A stretch of DNA of 57,564 bases from Chloroflexota bacterium (GCA_022561635.1 JADFQV010000007.1:1-57564), one strand, 5' to 3'; positions 39,160-48,956 are shown, counted from the stretch's first letter. The notes: a model not told the origin generated them from the sequence alone. Numbers and translations: made by a program.

Positions 39160-40623
39160 ATGGCTGAAGACGATCTGATCGCGCTGCGCAAGGAGAAGCT
39201 GGAGCGCCTGCGTGCGCGCGGGATCGACCCCTATCCACATCGCTTCTCGCGATCGCACACTGCCGCCGAAGCCGCCGCCCTGGCGCCCGAGGACGGCACA
39301 GGGCCCGAGGCGACCGTCGCCGGGCGGATCACCGGGAAGCGGAAGATGGGCAAGCGAACGTTCCTTGACTTGCGCGACGGCAGCGGTCAGATCCAGATCA
39401 GCCTGACGCAGGATGTGCTGGGCGAGGACGCCTACGCGATGCTCAAAGAGCTCGATTTGGCGGACTTCATCGGCGTTCAGGGAAGCCTCTTCCGAACGAA
39501 GACCGGCGAAGCGACCGTTGCCGCTGACAACCTGACGGTGCTGGCGAAGGCGCTGCGGCCCCCGCCGGAGAAGTACCACGGCCTGCAGGATGTGGAGTCC
39601 CGTTATCGTTACCGCTACCTCGACCTGATGGCGAACGAGGAGGCGCGCCGCATCTTCGAGCTGCGTTCGAAGACGATCTCGACTGTGCGGCGCTACCTGG
39701 ACGATCAGGGCTATCTGGAGGTGGAGACGCCGATTTTGGTGGGGACGGCGGGCGGTGCGGCGGCGAAGCCTTTCGTGACGCACCACAACGCGCTGGACCG
39801 CGACTTCTTCCTGCGCGTCTCGCTGGAGCTGCATCTGAAGCGGCTTGTCATCGGCGGCTTCGACCGCGTTTACGAGCTGGGCCGCATCTTCCGCAACGAG
39901 GGCGTCTCGACGAAGTACAACCCGGAGTTCACGCTGATCGAGCTGTACGAGGCCTACGCCGACTACGACCGGATGATGGAGATCCTCGAGGGGCTGGTGG
40001 CGACGATCGCCCGCGACGTTCTCGGCTCGACGAAAGTACAGGTTGGCGACCAAACGATCGATCTCTCGCCGCCGTGGCCGCGCCTACCGCTGCGCGAGGC
40101 GATCCGCGAGCGCTGTGGCGTCGACTTCATGGCGCTTAGCGACGTCGAATCGCTGCGTAAGGCGACGGCCGACACAGGCGTGCACGTTGAGGCCGAGTGG
40201 GGGCGTGGCAAGCTGATCGACGAGCTGCTGACGGCGCACGTTGAGCCGCACCTGCAGCAGCCGACGTTCATGACCGACTACCCCGTCGAGCTGTCACCGC
40301 TGGCGAAGCGCAAGGCGGACGAAGCCGGCCTGGTGGAGCGCTTCGAGGCGTTCATCTGCGGCCGCGAGGTGGCGAACGCCTTCACGGAGCTGAACGATCC
40401 TATCGACCAGCGTGAGCGCTTCGAGGAACAGGCGAGGCTGCGCGCGGCCGGCGACGAGGAAGCAGAAGTGGCCGACGAGGACTTCCTCGTCGCGCTGGAG
40501 CACGGTATGCCGCCGACGGGCGGAATGGGCATCGGCATCGACCGCCTGCTGATGGTGATCGCGGGCGTATCCTCGATCCGCGAGGTGATCCTGTTCCCGG
40601 CGCTTCGAGACCTGAATGACTGA
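39160..40623 (+). CDS. lysS: Lysine--tRNA ligase (class II)
   Basis: 487 residues. N-terminal anticodon-binding OB fold (~50-150: TVAGRITGKRKMGKRTFLDL), then the class II catalytic core with RYRYRYLDL, motif 2 GRIFRNEGVSTKYNPEF, and motif 3 GGMGIGIDRLLMV. GTAGGAAAKPF is the usual Lys-pocket loop. GGAG 5 nt before ATG 39160. Overlaps the following methyltransferase gene by 8 nt, so transcription runs on through that cluster. Confidence 0.97.
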   Translation: MAEDDLIALRKEKLERLRARGIDPYPHRFSRSHTAAEAAALAPEDGTGPEATVAGRITGKRKMGKRTFLDLRDGSGQIQISLTQDVLGEDAYAMLKELDLADFIGVQGSLFRTKTGEATVAADNLTVLAKALRPPPEKYHGLQDVESRYRYRYLDLMANEEARRIFELRSKTISTVRRYLDDQGYLEVETPILVGTAGGAAAKPFVTHHNALDRDFFLRVSLELHLKRLVIGGFDRVYELGRIFRNEGVSTKYNPEFTLIELYEAYADYDRMMEILEGLVATIARDVLGSTKVQVGDQTIDLSPPWPRLPLREAIRERCGVDFMALSDVESLRKATADTGVHVEAEWGRGKLIDELLTAHVEPHLQQPTFMTDYPVELSPLAKRKADEAGLVERFEAFICGREVANAFTELNDPIDQRERFEEQARLRAAGDEEAEVADEDFLVALEHGMPPTGGMGIGIDRLLMVIAGVSSIREVILFPALRDLND

Positions 40624-41428
40624 AAGGGACGGCATAGGGCGTTCTAGCCTCGCCGAAGAAGGCGCCGCTTCCTGGGAGGCGATCGCTGACGGCTGGGCGG
40701 AACGAATGCGCACCGACACCGATTTCAGCCGGAAGCTCGTGCTGGACGCCCCGCACCTGGCACTCCTCGGCGACGTTGCCGGCAAGCACGTCCTCGACGC
40801 CGGCTGCGGCGAGGGCCGATTCGCGCGCATGCTGGCCGACCGCGGTGCGCGGGTCACAGCGATCGACCTATCGCGGCGCATGATCGAGCTGGGGCGCGAG
40901 TCAGAGTCTGCAGACACGCCCACCATCGAGTTCCACGAGATGAACATGTGCGACCTGAGCGCTTTCGGCGACGAGTCGTTCGATGTCGTCGTTGCCTACC
41001 TGACGATTATCGATGTTGAAGACTATGAGAGCGCTTTCGCTCAGATCTCGCGGGTGCTACGGCCCGGCGGGCAGTTCCTGTTTTCGATCGTGCATCCGTG
41101 CTTCTATCCGCCGGGAGCCGAATGGGAGCCGCGCAAGCCGGGCACGTTCCCTATCCTGGACAAGGACAAGCGGTACCTGAAGGTCGACAACTACTTTCCG
41201 GCGCGCGAGCTGCGGTTCAGGATGTGGCCGACGGCGCCCGCGGAGACGATCAACTTCCATCGGCCGCTGAGCGACTACGCACGCGTCTGCCGGCAGAACG
41301 GCTTCCTGATCCGTGAAATGGCAGAGCCGGTGCCGTCGGACGAGGTGCTGGCGCGGCGGGACGACCTTCGCGCGCACCTGCGCGCGCCGTACTTCCTGAT
41401 CTTCGACTGCGCAAAGGCGGCTGCGTGA
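40616..41428 (+). CDS. Class I SAM-dependent methyltransferase
   Basis: 270 residues of the Methyltransf_11/25 type. SAM motif I is VLDAGCGEGRFARMLADRG (~58), with the acidic motif II in VTAIDLSRRMIELG, and SFDVVVAYLTIIDVEDY for motif IV. It has an unusually long C-terminal region rich in aromatic residues. Overlaps lysS by 8 nt and the HAD gene by 4 nt, so it is in a coupled cluster. Substrate is unknown. Confidence 0.88.
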   Translation: MTERDGIGRSSLAEEGAASWEAIADGWAERMRTDTDFSRKLVLDAPHLALLGDVAGKHVLDAGCGEGRFARMLADRGARVTAIDLSRRMIELGRESESADTPTIEFHEMNMCDLSAFGDESFDVVVAYLTIIDVEDYESAFAQISRVLRPGGQFLFSIVHPCFYPPGAEWEPRKPGTFPILDKDKRYLKVDNYFPARELRFRMWPTAPAETINFHRPLSDYARVCRQNGFLIREMAEPVPSDEVLARRDDLRAHLRAPYFLIFDCAKAAA

Positions 41429-42081
41429 CCGTCGGCCGGTATCGCGCGGTCGTATTCGACCTGGACGGCGTTCTGTGGGACGGCGAGCCGCTGTACCTCG
41501 AAGCGTTCAACGTCGTGCTGCGGCCGCTGGGGCAAGAGGTGACCGCGGCGGATTACGAGCAGATCATCGGCAGCTCAGTCGAGGCCGCGTGGGAGTGGGT
41601 GATCGGTCGCTTCGAGCTGAGCGGGCCGCCGGAGCAGTTCTACGCCGCGTACGACGCAACCGTGCTGGATCTCCTGGCGCAGCCGGTCGAGCCGCTGCCG
41701 GGCGCTCGCGAGACGATCGCGCGGCTGAAGTCGATCCCGGTGCCGGTGGGGCTAGCTTCGGCGTCGCTGCGGCAGTGGGTGGACGCGACGCTTGCCGGCA
41801 TCGGCCTGGCCGGTGAGTTCGAGGCGACGGTCTCCGCGAGCGAGGTCAAGCGCGCCAAGCCGGCGCCGGACATGTACCTGAAGGCCGCGGAGAAGCTGGG
41901 CGTCCCGGCGAGCGATTGCATCGCCATCGAGGACACGCGCACGGGCGTGGCCTCAGCACGAGCGGCCGGGATGTACGTCGTGCAGCTGCGCGCCGCTTCG
42001 ACCGCCCTGCCGCCGATCGAAGAAGCTGACGCCGTGATCGAGTCGTACGCCGAGTTCGACTTCTCGCCGCTCGGCGGGTAA
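41425..42081 (+). CDS. HAD-superfamily hydrolase (beta-phosphoglucomutase-like)
   Basis: 218 residues, subfamily I with alpha-helical cap. Motifs: nucleophile Asp in VVFDLDGVLWDGEP, Thr/Ser position in VGLASASLRQWV, Lys in ASEVKRAKPAPDMYLKAAEKLG, and the acid in IAIEDTRTGVASARAAG. Typical of phosphoglycolate phosphatase/beta-PGM-like proteins. Starts 4 nt inside the methyltransferase gene. Substrate not predictable. Confidence 0.9.
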   Translation: MTVGRYRAVVFDLDGVLWDGEPLYLEAFNVVLRPLGQEVTAADYEQIIGSSVEAAWEWVIGRFELSGPPEQFYAAYDATVLDLLAQPVEPLPGARETIARLKSIPVPVGLASASLRQWVDATLAGIGLAGEFEATVSASEVKRAKPAPDMYLKAAEKLGVPASDCIAIEDTRTGVASARAAGMYVVQLRAASTALPPIEEADAVIESYAEFDFSPLGG

Positions 42082-42103
42082 CGTTCGGCGCGAGGACGAA
42101 CGC

Positions 42104-42823
42104 ATGTCGAACCTGCCGCGCACCGCTATCGCCGATCTTCCGGATGAGGAACGCGGCGGCGCCGAGGCGTTGATCGCGGCGCTCGGCGGTGACCTGGCAG
42201 CGCTGGCCTGGCAGGGCTCGTGGGCGCGCGGGGAGCAGACCGCGGTCAGCGACCACGACTTCTTCCTGGCGATGCGACGCCTGGACAGCGACGTTCTCGG
42301 CCGCATCGGCGAGGTGATGGACGGCCGCAAGGACTGGTCGCTGTTCATCAAGACGGAGGCCGAGCTGCGGCAGTACCCGGCGCACGGGCGGGTGCAGTTC
42401 CGCTACGGGATGACGCTCGTCCACGGCGACTTCGAGCAGCCGCCGTTCGAGCGGGAGCACGTGCTGGCGGACCGGCGCTACTTTGCCGTCGAGATCGATC
42501 ATGACGCGCGATACCGTCTGGTGCACGACCGGGGTCCGGAGCGGGCGTCGGCTGACTCGGCGCGGCACGGCAGGATCCTCTACTACCGGGCGAAGATGGC
42601 GCTGCTGGCGATGAAATCGCGCGAGTTGCTGGACGGCCGGGAGTACCCGGTGACGCGAGCGGAATTGCGCGAGTGCACTGCTGACCCGGACGAACTGGCG
42701 ATCATCGACTTGGTTGAGCGGTGGCCGGAGGTGAAGGCCGGATACGAGCGCGATTTCGCGCCGCTGGGCCTGCTGCTGGACCGTTTCGTGCGCAAGCTAG
42801 TGTCGGAGCTGCCGGCGGAATGA
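42104..42823 (+). CDS. Nucleotidyltransferase-domain protein
   Basis: 239 residues. The N-terminal part has the MNT/KNTase-like motif AWQGSWARGEQTAVSDHDFF (G-S...S-x-x-D), with two acidic positions for metal binding; the C-terminal ~120 residues look helical, as in DUF4111/aminoglycoside adenylyltransferase relatives. Function unknown. The stop overlaps the Nudix start (ATGA). Confidence 0.75.
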   Translation: MSNLPRTAIADLPDEERGGAEALIAALGGDLAALAWQGSWARGEQTAVSDHDFFLAMRRLDSDVLGRIGEVMDGRKDWSLFIKTEAELRQYPAHGRVQFRYGMTLVHGDFEQPPFEREHVLADRRYFAVEIDHDARYRLVHDRGPERASADSARHGRILYYRAKMALLAMKSRELLDGREYPVTRAELRECTADPDELAIIDLVERWPEVKAGYERDFAPLGLLLDRFVRKLVSELPAE

Positions 42824-43314
42824 GGAAGCACTTCACGGCGACCGCGTTCGTCGTGCGCGGCGACAAGACCCTCCTGCACTGGCACCGGCGGCTCGGGCAG
42901 TGGATGCCGCCCGGCGGCCACATCGAGCCGGACGAGGAGCCGGCGGAGGCGGCGCTGCGCGAGGTGCGGGAGGAGACGGGGCTGGTTTGCGAAGTCGTGG
43001 CGACGTCGCCGACCCACGCGTTCGCGCAGCCACGACAGCTTCCCGCCCCGTATACGGTCTTGCTCGAAAACATCCCGGATTCGCGAGAGCCAGCTCACAT
43101 GCACATCGACCTCATCTACTTCGTGCGCCCCGTCGCCGGCGCGAACCACGACACGGTGGATGACCCCTCGCTGACCTGGGTGACCGAGGCGGAACTGCGC
43201 GACAACGTGACGCTGGACCCCGATCTGCCCGACACGCCCGCCGCCACGGTGGCGGAGGACGTGCGCACGTTGGCGCTGGCCGCGATCGCCGCGGTGCGTT
43301 CGCGCTCGGCCTGA
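42820..43314 (+). CDS. Nudix hydrolase
   Basis: 164 residues. The Nudix box is complete: GGHIEPDEEPAEAALREVREETGL (G-x5-E-x7-REV-x-EE-x-GL) at ~35-57. ATG 42820 overlaps the previous stop by 4 nt; the longer open frame is not used. Hydrolyses a nucleoside diphosphate linked to some other moiety, substrate unknown. Last gene of the lysS cluster. Confidence 0.92.
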   Translation: MRKHFTATAFVVRGDKTLLHWHRRLGQWMPPGGHIEPDEEPAEAALREVREETGLVCEVVATSPTHAFAQPRQLPAPYTVLLENIPDSREPAHMHIDLIYFVRPVAGANHDTVDDPSLTWVTEAELRDNVTLDPDLPDTPAATVAEDVRTLALAAIAAVRSRSA

Positions 43315-43394
43315 GCGACTGGCCAGCGGCTTGTCAGTCTCGTTCGATCAGTAACCGCTTGACCATCGGTGCGGTTGCCTGACACTCTTGTCGC

Positions 43395-44702
43395 ATGCTC
43401 GACATCCGTCTGCTGCGCGAAGAGCCCGACCGCGTGCGGCGAGCGCTGGTGCTGCGGAACACGGAGGCGCCGCTGGACGAGGCGATCGAAGCAGACGCGG
43501 AGCGACGCGAGGTCCTGGCCGAGGTCGAGGGGCTGCGGGCAGAGAAGAACACGATCTCGAAAGAGATCGGCGAGCTATCGCGGGCGATGAAGGGCGCCGA
43601 CACGAAGGAGGCGAAGCACGCCGAGCACCGCCGGTCGGACCTGATGTCGCGCTCTTCGTTCATCGGCGACAAGCTGGACTCGCTGGAGGAACGCCTGGGC
43701 GCGCTGAGCGAGAAGCTGCGGGCGGCGCTGCTGGAGATACCGAACATCCCGGATGACTCGGTGCCCGAGGGCTCAGACGAGAGCAGCAACGTCCTCGTCC
43801 GGCAGTCGGGAGAGCCGAAGCCGCTGGGGTTCGAGGCCAGGCCGCACTGGGAGCTTGGCGAGTCGCTGGGCATCATCGACTTCGAGCGCGGCGTGAAGCT
43901 GGCGGGCAGCCGCTTCTACGTGCTCAGGGGCGCGGGGGCGCGTCTGGAGCGGGCGCTGATCGCCTGGATGCTGGACTTCCATACGTCGCGCGGCTACACG
44001 GAGGTCTACCTGCCGGCGATGATCAAGGAAGAGAACCTGTGGGCCGGCGGCTGGCTGCCGAAGTTCGGCGAGAACATGTTCCACGACGCCGAGGAAGACT
44101 ACTGGTGGATACCGACCGCCGAGGTGTCGCTGACGACGATGCACAAGGACGAGATCCTGGAACCGGGCACGCTTTCGATCGACTACGTGGCCTACACGCC
44201 GTGCTTTCGCCGCGAGAAGTTCTCAGCCGGCCGCGACGTGCGGGGGATCAAGCGTGGGTTCCAGTTCGACAAGGTCGAGCTGTACCGCTTCGTTGAACCC
44301 GCTGAGTCGGCGGAGGCGCTGGAAGCGATGACGGCGCAGGCGGCCGACGTGGCGAAGGAGCTTGGCCTGGAGTACCGGATCACCGAGCTGTGCACGGGCG
44401 ACCTCGGCTTCAACGCGGCGAAGACGTACGACATCGAGGTCTGGGCGCCGGGCTCGGACGAGTGGCTGGAGTGCTCATCGGTGTCGAACTGCAGCGACTT
44501 CCAGGCGCGCCGGGCGAACATCCGCTATCGCACGGAGAAGGGCGCGAAGCCAGAACACCCGCACACGCTGAACGGTTCCGGCCTGGCGATACCGCGGACG
44601 CTGATCGCGGTGCTGGAGAACTACCAGCAGGCGGACGGCAGCGTCGTCGTGCCCGAAGTGCTGCGCCCGTACATGGGCGGCCTCGAGCGCATCGAAGCGT
44701 AG
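43395..44702 (+). CDS. serS: Serine--tRNA ligase
   Basis: 435 residues. N-terminal antiparallel coiled coil (~25-105) that contacts the tRNA variable arm, then the class II core with [21 protein letters not shown] (motif 2) and [19 protein letters not shown] (motif 3). The motif 2 loop reads [15 protein letters not shown] 43395 has no convincing Shine-Dalgarno. Size and layout are normal. Confidence 0.97.
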   Translation: MLDIRLLREEPDRVRRALVLRNTEAPLDEAIEADAERREVLAEVEGLRAEKNTISKEIGELSRAMKGADTKEAKHAEHRRSDLMSRSSFIGDKLDSLEERLGALSEKLRAALLEIPNIPDDSVPEGSDESSNVLVRQSGEPKPLGFEARPHWELGESLGIIDFERGVKLAGSRFYVLRGAGARLERALIAWMLDFHTSRGYTEVYLPAMIKEENLWAGGWLPKFGENMFHDAEEDYWWIPTAEVSLTTMHKDEILEPGTLSIDYVAYTPCFRREKFSAGRDVRGIKRGFQFDKVELYRFVEPAESAEALEAMTAQAADVAKELGLEYRITELCTGDLGFNAAKTYDIEVWAPGSDEWLECSSVSNCSDFQARRANIRYRTEKGAKPEHPHTLNGSGLAIPRTLIAVLENYQQADGSVVVPEVLRPYMGGLERIEA

Positions 44703-44730
44703 TAGCGGCCCGGCAGGGCGGGGTAGTCTG

Positions 44731-45453
44731 CTACTCGGGCGCTTCGCCGTCAGCCCACGGCGGGGGCCCGGGAACCCACTCAGGAGGCCCACCTGTCTTC
44801 ACACCTTCAGAGGCGCCGTTCGCGCCGGTGCCGCAGGCCTGAATCGCGGTGATCGAGTTGCCGACCTGTCCGCCAGCGGCCTGATGTGACAGCAGGACTC
44901 CGAGCGCGTGCGACGTGGAGACGGCACAATGGGCGACCCCCTGTCCAGAGTCGCCATCAAGCGGAGTAACGAGGTTGCCCTGGGTCGACGGGGTAACCGC
45001 CTGGTCTGCACCGCCGAGAGGAGGTGACTCCGTGACGATCGAGGCCGGAGGGCCGGCCGTGCTAGCACCTTCAGAGCTGCCGTTACCGCTTGCGGCTCCC
45101 GCCCAGGGCGGGGGCCCCGGCACCCACTCAGGAGGCCCAACCTCACCCGAGCTCTCGGCGCCGTCTACGCCAGTGCCGCAAGCCTGAACCGCAGCGATTG
45201 AGCCGCCGATGTTTACGCCGGTGGCCTGGCGTGCAAGCAGGACTTCGAGCGCGTGCGCTGTGGCGTCGCTACAGCTAGCGGATCCTCTCCCGGGGTTGCC
45301 TTCAAGCGGGGAAGCGTCGTCACTCTGGGTGGACGTGGTGGCCGCCTGATCTGAGCCGCCGAGAAGAGGTGACTCCGTGGCGAAGGTAATTCCGCCGACG
45401 ACGAGCGCTACTGCAACAGCGCCAACTGCCAAGGGGATTGTCCTCTTTACCAT
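44731..45453 (-). CDS. Secreted protein made of two ~100-residue repeats
   Basis: 240 residues, with a signal peptide or anchor (VKRTIPLAVGAVAVALVVGGITF). Then come two similar units, ~28-125 and ~140-238, each with TESPxLGGxDQA, a CxxxTxHALxVLL segment and IxAxQACGTG (two Cys per unit), ending in EVGPPEWVPGPPPW and TGGPPEWVPGPPPW. I do not recognise the family. Two disulfide-linked units on the cell surface are likely. SD AGGAGAA lies upstream of the start. Confidence 0.75.
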   Translation of the reverse strand: MVKRTIPLAVGAVAVALVVGGITFATESPLLGGSDQAATTSTQSDDASPLEGNPGRGSASCSDATAHALEVLLARQATGVNIGGSIAAVQACGTGVDGAESSGEVGPPEWVPGPPPWAGAASGNGSSEGASTAGPPASIVTESPPLGGADQAVTPSTQGNLVTPLDGDSGQGVAHCAVSTSHALGVLLSHQAAGGQVGNSITAIQACGTGANGASEGVKTGGPPEWVPGPPPWADGEAPE

Positions 45454-45562
45454 CGCGATGCTCTTCTCCTATGCTGCGGCGACCATTGTAACCCGCTTTA
45501 ACCCACTCGGCGACTGGCATGGTTGAGGAACGATGCAGGGTCAGGGCCGGGCGGCTCCGCCA

Positions 45563-45574
45563 TATAATCGAAGG
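45563..45574 (+). promoter_or_regulatory. -10 box, leaderless layout
   Basis: Perfect TATAAT (45563-45568) is 6 nt before ATG 45575. Confidence 0.6.
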
Positions 45575-46678
45575 ATGCGGATACTTGCCGTCGACGTGGG
45601 GACGGGCACGCAGGACATCTTGCTGTTCGACTCTGAGGGGGCGATCGAGAACGCCCTGCAGCTGATCATGCCCGCGCCGACGGCGATCGCGGAACGGCGC
45701 ATCCGGCGGGCGACTGCTGACGGGCGAGCGGTGGTGCTGACGGGCATGATCGCCGGTGGCGGCCCCTGCCACTGGGCGCTGGAAGACCACTTGCGCGCCG
45801 GGCACGCAGCCTTCGCCACACCGGATGCGGCGACGACGTTCGACGACGACCTGGAGAACGTGGAGCGGATGGGTGTGACGCTGGTGTCCGAAGAGGAGGC
45901 GGCGGGCGTGGACGGCGAGCAGATCCGGCTGCGCGATCTGGACCTGGGGGCGATCCGCACGGCGCTGGCGGCGTTCGACGTGGCGGGCGACTTTGACGGG
46001 ATCGCGGTGGGCTGCCTGGACCACGGCGCCGCGCCGCCGGGCTACTCGGACCGGCTCTTCCGCTTTGATCACCTGCGGCGCGTCGTCGAAGCGAAGAACG
46101 ATCTGCGCGCGTTCGCCTGTCTGCCCGATGAGCTGCCCGAGTACCTGACGCGGGCACGAGCGCTCGTGTCGTGCATCGATTCGGGCGTGCCGGCGGTGTT
46201 TCTGGACACTGGCCCCGCGGCCGCACTCGGCACGCTACAGGACACGAACGTCAGTCACGACGCCCCGCAGCTTGTGCTGAACCTGGGGAACATGCACGCG
46301 CTCTGCTTCCACCTGCGCGGAACGCAGATCATCTCGCTCTACGAGCACCACACGGGCGAGGTGACGGCGGAGCAGATCGAGACGTTTACGGAGCGCCTGG
46401 CGGCCGGGACGCTGGAACACGAGGAGATCTTCGGGAGCAAGGGCCACGGGGCGTTCTACGCCGCGGGCGAGAACGGCGATGACGGCGCGGCGGCGCCGGT
46501 GGCGGTGACGGGGCCACAGCGAGGAAAGCTGCGCGGATCGCGTCTGTCGCCCTACTTCGCGGTGCCGCACGGGGACATGATGGTCTCCGGCTGTTTCGGC
46601 CTACTGTGGGCGTTCGCCGAGAAGCACGCGTCGGCCCGGGACGAGGTGCTGAGGGCGTTGGGCGTGAGCGCGGCCTAG
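45575..46678 (+). CDS. DUF1786 family protein (ASKHA-like)
   Basis: 367 residues. The N-terminus MRILAVDVGTGTQDILLFDSEG is an ATPase-type phosphate-binding loop as in sugar kinases/actin-like folds, and the centre has VFLDTGPAAALGTL, GNMHALCFHLRG and a C-terminal YFAVPHGDMMVSGCFGLLWAF. This is the DUF1786 family seen in archaea and bacteria, annotated elsewhere as putative pyruvate formate-lyase-activating enzyme, though no radical-SAM CxxxCxxC is present here. Function unknown. Confidence 0.8.
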   Translation: MRILAVDVGTGTQDILLFDSEGAIENALQLIMPAPTAIAERRIRRATADGRAVVLTGMIAGGGPCHWALEDHLRAGHAAFATPDAATTFDDDLENVERMGVTLVSEEEAAGVDGEQIRLRDLDLGAIRTALAAFDVAGDFDGIAVGCLDHGAAPPGYSDRLFRFDHLRRVVEAKNDLRAFACLPDELPEYLTRARALVSCIDSGVPAVFLDTGPAAALGTLQDTNVSHDAPQLVLNLGNMHALCFHLRGTQIISLYEHHTGEVTAEQIETFTERLAAGTLEHEEIFGSKGHGAFYAAGENGDDGAAAPVAVTGPQRGKLRGSRLSPYFAVPHGDMMVSGCFGLLWAFAEKHASARDEVLRALGVSAA

Positions 46679-46680
46679 AC

Positions 46681-46828
46681 GTTTCGCCCTGGACGCCGGC
46701 TGGATGCGGCCAAGCGCGTCTTCGCTGGCGATGACGATTACGCGGTCGCCTTCGAGAAGCTCAGTGGTAGGCAGTAGCGAGTAGAAGAAGGCCCGCGGAT
46801 CGCGTATCACGTGCGAGAAGAGAGGCAC
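46681..46828 (-). pseudogene. Possible relic of a TrkA-C-like domain
   Basis: The minus-strand frame reads HVIRDPRAFFYSLLPTTELL then GDRVIVIASEDALGRIQ, resembling the C-terminal strand-loop of TrkA-C/RCK_C potassium-channel regulatory domains. It has no proper start or end, and runs into the DUF1786 gene on the other strand. Low confidence; it may be a decayed fragment or chance. Confidence 0.3.
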
Positions 46829-46836
46829 GTGAGGGG

Positions 46837-48930
46837 TCAGGCGGCGCGTTCGCCGAAGCGCTTGCGTTTCTGCGCAACGTAGTCGACGAGGATGTACTGG
46901 CCGAGGCTCTCGGGTGTGGTGTAGAAGACGCGGCCCTTGTTCATCTTGGCGATCTGGTTGACGAACTCTTTGAGGTAGTAGTTGCGGTCCAGCATGAAGG
47001 TGTTGATGACGATGTCCTTCTTCGTGCAGCGCCGCACTTCCTTGAGCGTCTCGCGGATCGTAATGGGGCTGGGAGGATAGGCGAAGTAGGAGCGGCCGTG
47101 CTCCAGGTGGGCCGTCGGCTCGCCGTCGGAGATCATGATGATCTGGCGGGTGCCGCCCGTGTGGCGGGCGAGTAAGCGCTGGGCGAGCATGAAGGCGTGG
47201 TGCATGTTCGTGCCCAGGACCGACTCGTCCCAGCGCACGTAGGGGAGTTCTTCGGGCTTTAGCTCGCGGGCGTAGGCGGAGAAGCCGACGATGTAGAGGC
47301 TGTCCTTGGGAAACTGCGTGCGGATGAGGTTGTTCAGCGCCAGGGCGACCTTCTTGGCGGCCTGGAAGCTGCCGCGCAGGGCCATCGACCAGGAGAGGTC
47401 CAGCATGATCACGGTCGCGGTCTGGGTCAGCGTTTCGGAGCGGTAGACCTGGAAGTCTTCCTGCTGGAGCTTGACGGGGACCTTCGGCCCGCCGCGGAAG
47501 ACGCCGTTCATGATCGTCTCGCCGAGGTGGAGGTGGAAGGGATCGCCGAATTCGTAGGGCTTCGTATCGTCGGCGCGTTCACCGCCGTGGCCCTTGTCGC
47601 GCTGGGCGTGCTTGCCCTGGGTCGACTTCTTGAGCTGGGCGTAGACTTCGCCCAGCGCCTTCTCGCCGATCTTGCGGACGCCACGGGGCGTTAGGTCCCA
47701 GGCGCCCGCCTTGCGACGGATGTATCCGGCGTCTTCCAGGGCCTGGAGGAAGTCCTTGAGCTGGTCCAGGGTGTCGGCCGCCTCGTCGCCGAGGATGTCG
47801 CGGAGCTTGTCCTCGTCGATGTCGTCGAGGCTGCCACCGTACTGTGTGCGGTCGAGTTGCTTCTCCAGGTCGTCCATCTCCTGGAGGTCGCCCATCAGGC
47901 TCATCGCCTGCAGGAGGTCCAGCTCCTCGTCGCCCCGGAAGGGATAGGACTGTGCTTCGCGGTCGGAGCCGAGGATGTCGAGGTTGATCGCCAGCTCCTG
48001 CATTTCGCGCTGGAGTTGTGGGTCGTCGACCTTGTCCATGAGGAGGTCCTGGAGTTGGCGGCGGGCCTCCGGCGGCAAGCTGTCGAGGAGACCTTGCATG
48101 GCGGCGATGCCGGCCTGCATCTGCTCGATCAGCTCATCGAGGTTCTGTGGCGGGTTGTCGCCGAAGAGGTCGCCGTACTTCTCCATGAAGCCGTCGAAGT
48201 TGGGCTCGCCGCCGGCCATCTTCTCGGAGAGCATCTGGTTGAGGTCGTGCATCATCTCCTTCATGCGCGCCATGTCCTCGGGGCTCATGTTGGCGATCTG
48301 CTGCTGGAGGTCCTTGAAGAAGCCGTCCATCATGGTCTGCTTCAGCATTTGCATCAGTTCCTGGTATTTGGCGGCGGCCTCCGGGTCCATGAACTCGTAG
48401 TCCTGCAGGCCCTTGACCTTGCCGCCGGCGTCCTCCGGCAGATCGGCCAGTTGCTGCTTTTTCTTCTCCACGACCTTCTTCAGCATCTCGGCCAGGCGCT
48501 GGCTTTCCTCCTCGGTGGTCTCTTGCTGGGATCCGGCTTCCTCCGGCACCGCCTCCTCGAAGGCCTGCAGCGGATTCTCTCCTTCGCCGAGCTGGCTCCG
48601 GGCCTCGGCCAGCTTGCGGTCGAGCGTACCCGTCTCGAGCTCCATGATGTCGTCGAGGCGCTTCTGAATGTCCTCGAAGACGGAGGCGAGGTTGTACTGG
48701 TCGAGCTTTTGGCGGCGCTGCTGGCGGAGCTGCTGGAGGAGGTCTCGCAGACCCTGCATACGGTCGCCCATTGGATTGCGCATGCCGCGCTGAAGGAGGT
48801 TACGAAGGGCGTGCTCGAGGTCGCCGAAGTTCATCAGGTCATCGGTGAGGCCGGCGAGGATCTCGTCGGGGTCCAGGGGGCCGATGTCCTGGGTGCCATC
48901 CCATTGGTAATAGCGGAAGAATTCTCTCAT
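46837..48930 (-). CDS. VWA-domain protein, partner of an AAA+ ATPase
   Basis: 697 residues. The first ~450 are a Gln/Leu/Asp-rich helical region without a recognised domain; ~480-690 is a von Willebrand A domain with a complete MIDAS: DLSWSM (D-x-S-x-S), Thr in VLGTNMHHAF, and Asp in ISDGEPTAHL. VWA proteins of this kind work with MoxR/ChlI-type ATPases as metal-insertion or remodelling systems; the matching ATPase is 3.2 kb away at 52145. GAGGAGA lies before the ATG and TATAAT upstream at 48956-48951. Confidence 0.82.
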   Translation of the reverse strand: MREFFRYYQWDGTQDIGPLDPDEILAGLTDDLMNFGDLEHALRNLLQRGMRNPMGDRMQGLRDLLQQLRQQRRQKLDQYNLASVFEDIQKRLDDIMELETGTLDRKLAEARSQLGEGENPLQAFEEAVPEEAGSQQETTEEESQRLAEMLKKVVEKKKQQLADLPEDAGGKVKGLQDYEFMDPEAAAKYQELMQMLKQTMMDGFFKDLQQQIANMSPEDMARMKEMMHDLNQMLSEKMAGGEPNFDGFMEKYGDLFGDNPPQNLDELIEQMQAGIAAMQGLLDSLPPEARRQLQDLLMDKVDDPQLQREMQELAINLDILGSDREAQSYPFRGDEELDLLQAMSLMGDLQEMDDLEKQLDRTQYGGSLDDIDEDKLRDILGDEAADTLDQLKDFLQALEDAGYIRRKAGAWDLTPRGVRKIGEKALGEVYAQLKKSTQGKHAQRDKGHGGERADDTKPYEFGDPFHLHLGETIMNGVFRGGPKVPVKLQQEDFQVYRSETLTQTATVIMLDLSWSMALRGSFQAAKKVALALNNLIRTQFPKDSLYIVGFSAYARELKPEELPYVRWDESVLGTNMHHAFMLAQRLLARHTGGTRQIIMISDGEPTAHLEHGRSYFAYPPSPITIRETLKEVRRCTKKDIVINTFMLDRNYYLKEFVNQIAKMNKGRVFYTTPESLGQYILVDYVAQKRKRFGERAA

Positions 48931-48950
48931 ACAGCGTCTCCTCGTGGGAC

Positions 48951-48956
48951 ATTATA
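48951..48956 (-). promoter_or_regulatory. -10 box of VWA gene
   Basis: TATAAT on the minus strand, about 20 nt before the ATG, followed by GAGGAGA. No clear -35 seen. Confidence 0.4.
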
